From Epichloe hybrida (Eukaryota > Ascomycota > Sordariomycetes > Hypocreales > Clavicipitaceae): a stretch of DNA of 64,000 bases. Shown here piece after piece: positions 35,999 through 46,121 of this stretch. Position numbers and translations under genes: made by a program. The notes beneath the pieces were generated by a model. It made no database searches. It saw only the letters and a program-made list of their open reading frames with translations, and had not been told where the DNA came from. Where the stretch lies: NCBI GenBank assembly GCA_019022495.1, contig JAFEKR010000009.1, forward strand, positions 930,001 to 994,000, in the 5' to 3' direction. Position 1 is the stretch's first letter, and each line of letters starts with the position of its first letter.

Positions 35999-37245
35999 AT
36001 GCCCAGGAAGGCATCCATGATGGACATCAGAGGGATGGACGAACCAATGTCGTTGGAGAAGGCGGCTCGCAAGGTATGTCGGCACTTGTGTTCGGTCTAA
36101 GGAAGGAGACGGAACAAACTAACACTGCGCCACAGACGGAGCGCTCACACGAAGAAAATCAAGAACGTGCATACATTGCAGCTTCGAGGCGAGCCGACCG
36201 AAGCATCGAAGCTCGAGTTCAGTCGGCCCGCATGGCCAGCGAGATTCACAAGAAGCGTACAGGAAAGGGCTTTAAAATTACAGAGGAGATTGTCATGAAG
36301 GAAGAAATGTACGAGGAGGAGGAGGATGATTTGCCACGATCATACCGTCTTCTTAGCGCGAGTATGCAAACATCGTCACCCGAAATTAATTCACGCCTTG
36401 ACGCCTATCTGTCAAACAAGATGGCCATGTCTCAAATGTTGGCCAGGACGAATGACGAATGGCGGGAGAATGAAATCAACAGACTTTTCGCCGCTTCTTT
36501 CCCCAATGCTGTACCAGCAGCTCAGCAATTGTCCCAGAATATGCCCAACCAGTCCACATATCAGCAATCATTAATATCGGAGCCCTACTCTCCATCAGGG
36601 TGTTCCACCGCAGCCTTTTCGCCGACATCATACTCGCCACCCCCTTTCGCTCAAACAACACAGATGGGCATGCAACAGCAACACAGCCCCTTGTTAAATT
36701 CCTTCACCTGGCAATCTCGTTCAAAAACTCCGAGACGCAAGTCACGTCCGTCAATATCCGGTGTCAAGAGCCGCCGAAACAGCTCCAAATCGTCCGCAGG
36801 TCCCGCAAGGAAGAAGAGCGTGGAGAGTCCGAGCACGACTACTACTCGCAGCACCCCATTTAGCAGCAGCGCCATTTCGCCGCAAACGCCCGACGAACCA
36901 CTTTTCCCCAGTGGCTCTGCCTTTACCACTGAGTTGCCCCCGGAGGCGCGCATGATGCTGGATGGCGTTGGTGCTGACGATGTATTGGATCGAACCTTGG
37001 CAAATCAGGAAGATGGCAACACTTCGAACTGGCTCGACCCATCCAACTTTCTCGACACCATGACCTTGCATCGCTTTGACTCCATGACTGGTGTCGAGGA
37101 TGGGTTCGTGGCTGATCTTTATGGCAGTGGAGCGGATGATTCGATGCCTTCGAAATGCGCCATGCCCAACCCCCAGAATTCCATGGATGGCGGATTAGAT
37201 TGGCGGAGTTTCATCAACGATTCCATGTGGACGAATGATCAATAG
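35999..37245 (+). CDS. Unrecognised fungal protein, disordered, 394 residues
   Basis: Two exons: 35999-36073 and 36136-37245. The 62-nt intron is textbook, with a GTATGT donor, an ACTAACAC branch and a CAG acceptor. The spliced start reads MPRKASMMDIRGMDEPMSLE and then KAARK joined to TERSHEENQERAYIAASRR. The 36017 ATG is an alternative start. A charged helical stretch (RSIEARVQSARMASEIHKKR, then KGFKITEEIVMKEEMYEEEE) looks conserved-type, followed by DLPRSYRLL. From residue 160 on, it is Ser/Pro/Gln-rich with a basic RSRKTPRRKSRPS patch that could be a nuclear localisation signal. The C terminus is acidic with GGLDWRSFINDS. I do not recognise a named family or domain. The codon use and clean intron make a real gene likely. 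Confidence 0.8.
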
Positions 37246-37440
37246 CGAAGAGAGTGTTCTCAGACGGACAATGAACCACATTGATGCAGATTTATTCAAA
37301 GTCCTCGCCGAACTAACTTGTTTGTGCTTCATAAGTCAGGCCATATGAGTGAGTAGTGGGCGACTATGGCTGCAGACATTCCGGTCAGCATTTGAGCAGA
37401 GTTTTGGAATATCAAGTTTTTGTGGGTTACATGCTTTGCT

Positions 37441-37471
<31 letters not shown>

Positions 37472-38112
37472 CATCTCCCCTCTTTCTCTCTCTTTTAATT
37501 TTCTTATTTTGGGTCGGAGGGAGAACGAGGTGGGGCCTTTTATGGCTTTGTTTATACCCCAGGAAGGGAAACGCAGCGTTATGACGAGGGGGTTAACATT
37601 GAGTCCCTCCAGGATGATGAAGTGTATACGAAACAGGAAACAGGAGCAGGCTCGGTCCAGTATTTAGTCATGGAAGAACGTAAATAGTGTCAAGAAAAGT
37701 CTTATAGTCAGCCTTGAACTTGAAGCCTCATGCTATATATAGTTGAGGGGGTTGTAACTCGTCGTGGAGCTTGTGAAGACGGCATTTCAAGATTGTTTCT
37801 TGCTTGCACATATGTAGTTAGTTGACCTGGCAAGTACACTTGACTGCTATGTGCAATTCCTATCAATGTGATGTTATGTGATGCTACATGATTTCAGAGC
37901 ATACTCTCAACACTTTGTTTCCTTGTTGTTTTCATATCTAGCATGTCCATTTCCATCCTCAGCTTAGGCCGAACAACTTTCATGATTTTAATATCGTCAC
38001 CCCACTCCACTCCACTCCACCCCACCCCTCTCATTCCGCATTCTCTCCTCCGTCTTGTCATCCCGTCTCCCAAGTCTTCATTCTTCATCTCCCCTTGTCC
38101 CCTCCATTCGTC
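37246..38112. other. Convergent intergenic region
   Basis: Between the 35999 gene (+) and NOP9 (-). A 26-nt T run (37446-37471) sits about 200 nt after the stop codon of the upstream gene. CACTCCACT/CACCCC repeats occur near 38000-38030. The rest is without visible structure. Confidence 0.55.
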
Positions 38113-40242
38113 TCATCTTTCCGTTGCATGTGTGTGCCGTGGCCCCCCCCCCTCCCCCGCCTGCACCGACGCATCAATCTCTCTCATCCAGGCCTTCCAG
38201 TCCATCCTCTTGGTCTTCCACGTGTCGCCTTTCCAGGAGCGCCACACGCTTCTGCCCATCCAGCTTTGGCGCAACTCGGATTCCTGCGCGGCGAGGGCCT
38301 GCATCATGGCCTCTTTGACGTGGAACGGAATGCTCAGGTCCTTGCCTTTGCTGGGGACCTCGGCCACGGCATTGATGAGGTTGTGCCCGAACTGGGACGT
38401 GGAGAGCTGGGGGACGTGGGGGATGAGTGATGAGGCGAGGGACTTCTGGAAGACGGAGTTGGTCGAGGGGGTGGAGAGGGCGGTTGTGAGGAGCGTGACG
38501 GTGGGCATGGACGTGGTTGCGAGGCGGACGAGGTGAGGGGCCGGGAGGGCGAGGATGGACTCGTGGACGGCCTTGTTGGGGCCTTGGATGGAGAGGATGG
38601 TGGTGAGGAGATGGGCGCCGTGGGATTGGATGGCGTACTGGTTTCGGGAGATGGCGTCGTGTTTGGGTTTGGAGTCTGCCTGCTCGGCGGTGAGGCAGCA
38701 GAGGGTGAGGACCAGGTCGGCGGGCTGGGAGCCGCAGCCTTGCTTGAGGCCCCTCATGAGTTTGCGGGTTTGGTCGTGGGCGGAGCGGGCGGCGCAGCGC
38801 TCGAAGAGGGTGCGCAGGACGTTGAAGCGCGTTTTGGAGACGAGCTGGGGCACCGTGGGGGCGATCTTGTCGGCCGCCTCGATGAGGTGGTCTTTTCCGA
38901 GGCGGTTGAGCACTTTGATGGCTGGGTAGCAGGAGATGTCGTTGCGGACGTAGCCTTCGATGCGGGGGAGGAAGAAGTTGTGGTTGAGCTGCTTGAAGAT
39001 CTTGCCCGGGCAGTGCTGGACGAGCGTCTCGATGAGCCGCGAGCCTATTTGGTCGTAGATCATGCCGTTGATGAACTCGGAGGCCGGGGAGGAGGGGTCT
39101 GACAGGGACTTGGGCGCGCCGGGGAGGAGTTGTTGGAGGAGCGATGCTTCGGGGCGCGAGGGCGGAGAGTCGTCGGTGGATGACGGATCTGTCGTCGTGG
39201 CCGTCGTCGTGGCCGTCCTCGTGCTTGCCTTGTCCTTCTTGTCGGCCTTGTTGAGCGTCATGTCCAGCTCGAGGAGGAGCTGGAGCGTGGGGTTGCCGAT
39301 GGGGTGTTTGGCGAGGACGCGCAGACCGGTGCCGTCCAGGCCGGCCGTGGCGTCGGCGATGATTTTGCTCACGGCGACGGTGAAGGAGGCCGGGACGACC
39401 CTGGTGCCCTTGTTCTGCTCATCTGCAGTCGCGGAGCCGGCGACCGAGATGTTCTCCTTCTTCTTGCTCTTCATGAGCGCCTGGCCGGACGAGTCGTCGA
39501 GCGGTCGGCCGGACAGGACGAGGAGCAGCACGCGCAGGGCGTGGGAGGCGAACCGGTCCGTGATGAGGAAGCTCAGGCTGCCCTCGAGCTCGTCCAGCGT
39601 CGCCAGGAAGAGCTCCTCCATCGAGGCCTCGGGCTTGTGTTCCTCGGCGCTCGCGCCCCGCGTGTCGAGCATGAAGCCGGCGAGTTCTTGCGTCACGATG
39701 CCGGCGGATCGCAGGAAGAGCGCCTCGCAACAGTGGCTGGCGAACCGGTGCTGCACCAGCGACAGGAAATGGCTGCCGAATGCTTCGAAGAGGTGCTTCT
39801 TCTGGGCCGTGTTGGACAGCTGGATCAGTCTCTCCATCAGCCGCGAGCAGGACTGGCTACTCGCGAGCTTGAGCTCCTTGCCCAGGGCCTCTTTGAAGAC
39901 GCTCTCTAGGAATATGTCTCGGTCTTCGGCCGTGGGAAATTGGTTCAGTTCGAGCATCTCGTCTGCTCGTCTGAAATACTCTTGCTCTTCGTCTGCTAGC
40001 ATGCCGAAGAATTCCTTCTCCTCGAGCCCATTGTGCTGCTGCTGCTGCTTGTCTTGGTCCTGGTATTGGTAGTCCTGATAGCCTTGTGCGGCGTCGTTAT
40101 TCGCGCCGTCGTCATGGAAACCCTCGTCTTCGGTGCGCTGTCGCTTTGATTCAGAGTCATTGGTGCCGCCGTTGTCTTCGTCTCTCCGCTTGCGCTTTCT
40201 TTCCTCGCGCCCAGCGCCGCGCTTGGTTCGTGGCTTCGGCAT
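38113..40242 (-). CDS. NOP9: Nucleolar Pumilio-like protein Nop9
   Basis: A single uninterrupted exon of 709 residues, normal for fungal Nop9. It starts with a basic nucleolar-targeting segment (MPKPRTKRGAGREERKRKRR), then an acidic/Gln-rich linker, then EYFRRADEMLELNQF. Pumilio-type repeats follow from about residue 110: SSQSCSRLMERLIQLS, HRFASHCCEALF, DRFASHALRVLLLVL, IGNPTLQLLLELD, DQIGSRLIETLVQ, and SHGAHLLTTIL further on. Nop9 binds 20S pre-rRNA near the D site and controls Nob1 cleavage during small-subunit biogenesis. The coding sequence is GC-rich, which produces long antisense ORFs (up to 336 codons). Gap to the downstream decarboxylase is 333 bp, in tandem. Confidence 0.94.
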   Translation of the reverse strand: MPKPRTKRGAGREERKRKRRDEDNGGTNDSESKRQRTEDEGFHDDGANNDAAQGYQDYQYQDQDKQQQQHNGLEEKEFFGMLADEEQEYFRRADEMLELNQFPTAEDRDIFLESVFKEALGKELKLASSQSCSRLMERLIQLSNTAQKKHLFEAFGSHFLSLVQHRFASHCCEALFLRSAGIVTQELAGFMLDTRGASAEEHKPEASMEELFLATLDELEGSLSFLITDRFASHALRVLLLVLSGRPLDDSSGQALMKSKKKENISVAGSATADEQNKGTRVVPASFTVAVSKIIADATAGLDGTGLRVLAKHPIGNPTLQLLLELDMTLNKADKKDKASTRTATTTATTTDPSSTDDSPPSRPEASLLQQLLPGAPKSLSDPSSPASEFINGMIYDQIGSRLIETLVQHCPGKIFKQLNHNFFLPRIEGYVRNDISCYPAIKVLNRLGKDHLIEAADKIAPTVPQLVSKTRFNVLRTLFERCAARSAHDQTRKLMRGLKQGCGSQPADLVLTLCCLTAEQADSKPKHDAISRNQYAIQSHGAHLLTTILSIQGPNKAVHESILALPAPHLVRLATTSMPTVTLLTTALSTPSTNSVFQKSLASSLIPHVPQLSTSQFGHNLINAVAEVPSKGKDLSIPFHVKEAMMQALAAQESELRQSWMGRSVWRSWKGDTWKTKRMDWKAWMREIDASVQAGEGGGPRHTHATER

Positions 40243-40575
40243 TATGATTGATACTCTCGGCTCGGCAGCCTGGATCTACGTTGAGTGAAGAAGAAAAAAA
40301 ATGGAGTCCAACCCATTTTTTTTTTTCTCATTCGTGGCCGATAAGGTCTTATCGGTGTGTCTCCACATGGATCCCTTGGAACGAACTAATCCGTACTCCG
40401 TACGCATTGCGTACATACTACACATCAACAATGTGTACTCTTTCTTGTTTTAGTTCCAGAGTGCTCAGTTGAGAATCATCGCTGGAAATCTTAACGTCTC
40501 ATTGTTGTAATGTGCCATCTTTTACCGTGCCCAGCTTCGTATCCCATCATTCATCACATCTATACTTTTACTCGT
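40243..40575. other. Short spacer between NOP9 and PLP decarboxylase
   Basis: Upstream of NOP9 (-) and 3' flank of the decarboxylase (-). Contains TACTCCGTA at 40394-40402 next to GTACGCATTGCGTAC, a perfect inverted repeat. Confidence 0.55.
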
Positions 40576-42338
40576 CTAGTTTTGGGCAACTTCTGGAGCA
40601 AGCTCCTCCAAGGCTTTCGTCAAGCCTTCGACGGTCCCCGGCAACGTTTGCACATTCACCACAACGCGCAAGAAATGCCCGACATCTCCCGGGGCATAAT
40701 CCACCATGAATCCTCTGCTGATGAGCTTTTCGACAATCTTCTCTGTCCGGCCAGTGTTCACCGCTGCATCGTTCGACAAGTCGCCGTTGGGCGCGTAGTA
40801 GAAACACACTTGCAGACAGGGAGGTGGATCCGTTGATACCATGACAAAGTTGCCCGTCTGCTGGACCGACTTGTACAGGTGCGACGCCATGTCAAAGGCG
40901 TGGTCAATCTGCTTTTCGAACCCGTCGGCGCCGTAGTACAGCCATGCCAGCGCGACTTTCAGGCTGTCTCCGCGACGGCCGCACTGCAAAGTGAGATCGG
41001 CCAAGTCCCAAGTCTCCTCGTTGGCGTTGGTATGGAAGAGATATCCCGCCGCAGTGCTGTTGGCCTCGTTGAATATGCTCATGTCCGGGCCGAGTAAGAA
41101 GGAGCAGGTTGTGGGAGCATTCATCATCTTGTGAGGGTTGATGGTGATGGTGTCGGCCAGATGGGATCCGTTCATCTTGGACTTGTGCTTGGCGGAAAGC
41201 ACAACGGGTCCACCCCAGCTCGCGTCGATGTGCATCCAGATTCCGAATTCTTTGCAGATAGCTGAGATGTCTTCGAACGGGTCGTAGGATCCTCGAACTG
41301 TAGAACCAGCGGTCGTGTTGACATAGAGAGGTGTCTTTCCCTCGTCCTTGGCACGAACAATCTGTTCGCGAAGCGCATCTGCCCTCATGCTTCCGCCGTT
41401 GTCGACAGGCACCTTGCAGACGTTGGCGGAACCGATTCCGCAGATCATGGCGCTTTTCTCGACGGAATAGTGACCGTGAGCACTAGTGAATACAACAAAG
41501 TCGTGCTTGCCGTTGCCTTCCGTCTTGGTCTCTGGGTATAGGGTGTTTCGAGCAACTACTAGAGAGGTGAGGTTGGAGGAGCTGCCGCCCTGGCAAGTTA
41601 CACCACCGGCCCTTGGACCAACGAGGCCGAATTTGTTGGCGAGTGCGCGTGCGGTTGTCTTTTCGATGACGGTCAGCGCTGGCGAGACCTGATACACGTG
41701 CAACTGCTCGTCGTCTGATTAGCGAATGTTGTGGGAGCAAAATCATGACATCTCTGACAGGAAAACAATGGTTATGTGATCTGCGTACGTTGGTATTGAG
41801 AACCGACAGCACAATATCTGAGATGACGCCGACCTGAAGACGAGTCAATACTTGTTTTGCAAGTCAAGAGATGAGAGCCATCACGTCTTGATAAACGAAC
41901 CGGGTTGTTGCTGGCGTAGAGCTTGTCCATGAAGCCCTGGTCCCAGGTGTTGACACTGTACTTGAGTACATTGGCGATGCCCTCCAAAAGTCCTTCTCGC
42001 CCTCGACCCTCGGTAGGTAAGAAGAAGTTGAGCTGCGTGGCAAGTTGTTCAGGCTTGATCATGTCTACGAGCACGTTATGGGAGTTTCCTGCGGCGTCAA
42101 CTGGCAGACGGCCGGTTTGCCGGTGGGCGGCAGCATCGTCAGCTGCTTTGACGAACGGCACGATCAAATCACGCACGGACAACAAAAGCTTTTCCGAACA
42201 AGTCAGCTCACCATCATTTTGGTATTGAAGCAAGACTAAGATCAAAGACAAGCCACATACATCATTCAGTTCCTCGGCTCTGCGTAACGGAGGCACGGAA
42301 CCATTAATCGCATGGCCATTGGTGGCAGAAACAGTCAT
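40576..42338 (-). CDS. PLP-dependent group II decarboxylase (GAD65/CSAD-like)
   Basis: Four exons: 42338-42261, 42188-41901, 41833-41789 (45 nt), 41703-40576, giving 512 residues. The PLP lysine is in TITINPHKMMNAPTTCSF (codon 41130-41128), and the HIDASWGG motif supplies the cofactor aspartate. Other family blocks are SPALTVIEKTTARALA, GGSSSNLTSLVVARN and GYLFHTNANEETWDLADLTLQCGRR. Such proteins decarboxylate glutamate, cysteine sulfinate or aspartate; fungal copies are usually annotated glutamate decarboxylase, but substrate cannot be told from sequence here. It is cytosolic by lack of a signal. The first intron (72 nt) is in frame and stop-free, so its retention would insert 24 residues. 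Confidence 0.92.
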
Positions 42339-44367
42339 TTTTTTTTTTTACCTTTTTCTTGGTCTTGCTGTAGGGTAGGAGGGGTGGGGGTAGGGTATGG
42401 TTGAGCGGGAAGAGAAGAAGAGATTGACGTGTGGGGTTCAAGGCGGCCTGATGGCTGAATGAAGTGGACTGTTGTGCTTGAGTCTAAGGAAAGTGGGATG
42501 TAACATGGAAAACAGAGGTCAGAAAGGACAGGAAACGAAAGAGGGAATGTCAAGGACGGATGGCGAGATTGAACCCGCAAAAAGTGGCGCTAAGTGTTTG
42601 TTGGCCAGGCACGCCTTTCAAACTGATGAATGCGCTTGTTGCAACTTGTTGCAAGTTGTTGCCATTGGGATGCGGAATATCGGATTGCCGGCCTATTCAA
42701 AGTCCATGAGAGAAAGCAAAGCACGCCGGACACGGCTCTGGGCAGAAACGGATCCGTACACGAGATGAAAAAGCACTTGGAGAACAACAGATCCACACTC
42801 CGTATGTATGTAGGCATGGTTTGCATGGTTTGCATGGTTATGCATGTGATTGCGAGCCCACGCCATTGGCGGGGCAGTTCCTATCGATAAGAGATGAGAT
42901 GAGATGAGATCAGGCGGAGCAGAGCAAGATGACGAGACGAAGACTGAGTCCTTGAACTACAAGCTACATACAAGCTGCGTGTCACGAGGCAGCAGCCTGT
43001 CTCACAAAAAAAAAAAAAAAAAAACCATCCGCACGACACTGGTCCAAACAGGATTTTCTGTCAATTCCCCCGGCTGTTGATGAGACAGCTTGCCCGCACA
43101 GACTATGTAGAGTCACTAGACCCAGGCCCCCCTTTTCTGCCACGGGGCGGAATGGAATAAATGGAATGCCTTTGCTTTTTACGCTGCTTTGACCTTTTTC
43201 TGGCGATTAGGCGCCTGTGGGTTGTGTCACAGTGTGTGGCGCGCGCGCTGACTCATCGGCCAACCCAACCTTGAAACATGGGCAACCCCTGGGAGCACCG
43301 AGGGATCCCGCTTGATCACTTGATACGGATCCGTATTAATCCGTACTGTGTTGCTACGTGCAGGGTGCAGGGCGACCGGGCCGTGACAACTTCGGTATCA
43401 ATCAATCAGTCCGGCAAGTACGGAGTACGGGAAAAACGGATGAGCATGGATTACATACTCTGGACGGGTTACGTCGCATTGAAAGCTCCTCCCCAACCGG
43501 CTGTTTTTACACTCGCTCCTCCTCTCCTCTCTCCCTTGACTTCTCACATCCCCCAGCCGGGCCTCGCCTTCTCCTCCTGCACCTTTCCCACCTTTTCCCA
43601 TTCAGTGTGAAATTGTGAATTGCCTCTCGCCAGATCTCATTTTTTATCATTTAGCCTCCCTGCCCGTCGCGCCTGCAACGCAACGCAACGCAACGCAACG
43701 CAACGCAACGCAACGCAACCCACATCCCCATGCTACCCATGCTGCCCATGCTGCCCATGCTGCCCATGCTACCCAGCCACAAGAAGAAAATCATCATCTA
43801 TTAGCTGGCGACTTGACCATCCGTTTGGACGCCACGCTTTTTGCGACCCTGCATCGGACTTGCTGTCGATTGTATACTCCGCCTCGCACGGCATACAATA
43901 ACATACACCCGGGGACGGTTAACGCTTCGCAAGCGTCATCGCAAGCGTCATCATCATAGCGTAAGCGGCGTAGCGAGTCTTTGGTTTCCTGTGTCGCGAT
44001 TTATTACGCTTAAGAGCTTACCGAGTACTTGTCTCGTGTGTCCTTATCCCTTGCATCATTTTTCTTATTCTCTTACCGCTGCCTCAAGGTCCCCCCTTCA
44101 TCAAGTTACAGCAGCCTACACCAGGTATTTGCGCTCCATTGTGCAGCAAATACACTTTTTGTCCTATCTAGACAGAGACGAACTACACAATCAAGATCGA
44201 GGTGGTCATTTTTAGCTAGCCTTTGCCCTCCGCGCGGCCCTGCGACGACGCCGGAGGCTGGAAACTTTGGGCAGATCGATTCGCGCATATTACTTGGTCT
44301 CCGCACAACAACCACGAAAGAACTAAGCCCAGGCCGTTTCTTAGCGGTGTCTCTGCGAACTCTCGCC
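42339..44367. other. Divergent intergenic region decarboxylase/Ras-like gene
   Basis: A 19-nt A run (43006-43024), TACGGATCCGTA (43324-43335), TACGGAGTA (43419-43427), an 8-unit CAACG repeat (43676-43715) and a 9-bp CCATGCTGC/CCATGCTAC array (43728-43772). The last 700 nt are probably the leader of the Ras-like gene. Confidence 0.55.
43676..43772. repeat. CAACG pentamer array followed by 9-bp array
   Basis: Eight CAACG copies and a CAACC, then after a short spacer five 9-bp units (CCATGCTAC, three CCATGCTGC, CCATGCTAC). Both lie about 600-690 bp upstream of the Ras-like start. Confidence 0.9.
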
Positions 44368-45174
44368 ATGTCTTCTCAGCTGGAGCAAAGACCAGCTGTG
44401 CCCATCTCCATCACCATCTGTGGTGACGGCGGTTGCGGAAAGTCGTCCATTACCCTGCGCCTGGTCCGTTCGCAATGGACGTCCGAGTATGACCCCACGA
44501 TCGAAGACTCTTACAGCGTCACTCGTCGCATTGACGGAACAACATACCATCTTTCTCTGACAGACACGGCTGGCCAGGAAGAGTACCGGGGCATGTGGGC
44601 GTCCTCGAACCTCGGCGCCGATGCTTTCCTCATGGTATACGACATCACGTCGCGCGACTCGCTCGAGGCCCTGCAATACTTTGACGATCTCATCGACATG
44701 GAGGCCGAAACTCGCCTGGACAATGCGGAACGCGCGCGCAAAGCAGGTGTCAACCCAGGCCATGCCAACACCGGCAGTGGGAGTGCATCAAGAACAGTTC
44801 CTCCTGTCAAGATTGTAGCCGGAAACAAGTGCGATCTCCAAGAGAGCAGGCATGTCCCCGCCGCCATGGGCCTCGACTGGGCGCGCAAACGAGGATGCGG
44901 CTTCATGGAGACGAGTGCCCGGTTGGAAGTCAACATCGAGGAGACGTTTGCCCTCATTGTCCGCCGTGTGCAGGAGAGACGACGGCTTGCCGAGATGGGC
45001 GTACTGGACAACACGGAGATGAACGCGCGGGGCATGACCAAGCCGCTCACGCCTCTCCCGACCGATAGCGAAAGTGAAAAGAGAGCGCCGGGCCTAAGGG
45101 GTCCGAATTCGAATGGCGAAACACGCGTTGGTCGTGGCCAAGGCGGGTTCTGGAAGAAGCTGCGGTGCTGGTAA
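44368..45174 (+). CDS. Ras-family small GTPase without CaaX box
   Basis: Intronless, 268 residues. All five G boxes are present: G1 GDGGCGKSS, G2 YDPTIEDSY (effector loop identical in type to Ras), G3 DTAGQEE, G4 NKCD, G5 ETSA. Between G3 and G4 there is an insertion of about 30 residues (AETRLDNAERARKAGVN and a glycine/serine-rich part). After G5 there is a 70-residue basic tail ending GFWKKLRCW. The only C-terminal cysteine is the penultimate residue, so there is no CaaX, CC or CXC prenylation signal. Ras proteins cycle GTP/GDP at membranes, and this member must attach differently or act in the cytosol. The upstream frame is open to 44029, but 44368 is the first ATG of that frame and the G1 box follows it. 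Confidence 0.9.
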   Translation: MSSQLEQRPAVPISITICGDGGCGKSSITLRLVRSQWTSEYDPTIEDSYSVTRRIDGTTYHLSLTDTAGQEEYRGMWASSNLGADAFLMVYDITSRDSLEALQYFDDLIDMEAETRLDNAERARKAGVNPGHANTGSGSASRTVPPVKIVAGNKCDLQESRHVPAAMGLDWARKRGCGFMETSARLEVNIEETFALIVRRVQERRRLAEMGVLDNTEMNARGMTKPLTPLPTDSESEKRAPGLRGPNSNGETRVGRGQGGFWKKLRCW

Positions 45175-46121
45175 AGGACTGGCTCCGCCTGCTTCCTCCC
45201 CCAACGAACCAAACCAAGCCAAAAAAAAAAAAAAAAAAAAGGCTAATATGAGATATGTCAAGTGTGGAGCGCTGCTCGCCCATGTTGTTTTTTCTCACTT
45301 CCATTCTGGGCATATATGCCACGTTGGTCACATTTCCGTCTTTTCCCATCTACTCCGGACATTTTCAAAACCCTTTGTAGTGTCCATTTTTGATATTTCG
45401 GGTCGGCGGGCTTCCACCTATGTGGATATATACCATATTGCTGGGGCGTCGGGGGGTTTGAAGAAAAGAACCAAGTTTTCACGGGCGGATATTTTCGTTG
45501 AGTTTCGATATCATGGTGCGAATATTGGATCAAGTTGTTTGGTTTCTGGTTCAGGGACGGTTCGGTTCGGCTTTGGTTCAAAAGAGCGGACATGGCGCGG
45601 AATTGGGGGTTTAGGTTTTGAGCTGAGCCTCCAAGACCCTTGGTTCTTATGAGCTCAATATGAGTGATGAATGCATGGTGAAGAGTGTATCTTCTTTTGA
45701 ATAGGATTCGAAGATGGTTGGTTTAATCTGCCTCAGGGACGGAATTCGCTGAAGAGGCTTCGAACTTGTAGAGAGCACGGTTCCTTTGCAGTCGGTCGTG
45801 GTCAGGCAGAACCAAGTACGAGTTGTCATGTCATGAGAGTTTCAGCAGGCTTTTGTTATTTGGCATGGAATGTGCCATATAATTGAAGCTGTCGTCGTGA
45901 ACCGAGCACTTGGATATTGTGATCCCGATCCGACGTGGGCACCAGTTTTAATTATATCTAGACACCCGGAGTAGCGACAAAGCCAAAGTAATTTGAATGA
46001 ACAAACGAATAGATGGAATAAATCAATACACAGAATAGATAATGAATCTTTGCACAGACGCCAATATCGCCGCCAGTTCCATCAGACGCGGTGGTGGTGG
46101 CCTTGATAATGACAGGAGACA
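45175..46121. other. Convergent intergenic region
   Basis: 3' flanks of the Ras-like gene (+) and the AMMECR1 gene (-). A 20-nt A run (45221-45240) begins 46 nt after the Ras-like stop codon. From 45280 to 45960 I see no structure or gene. Confidence 0.55.

Noticed and set aside
39062..40072. 336-codon ORF antisense to NOP9, with further ones at 38533-39102 and 39304-39909
   Set aside because: Product is Ser/Arg low complexity and NOP9 on the other strand has full Pumilio homology; GC-rich codon use creates such shadows.
44511..45212. 233-codon ORF antisense to the Ras-like gene
   Set aside because: Shadow of a well-supported GTPase.
45221..45240. A run after the Ras-like gene as a retroposon tail
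   Set aside because: No target-site duplication or element body was seen; the gene itself is intronless but has a long upstream leader, so a simple A run is the safer reading.
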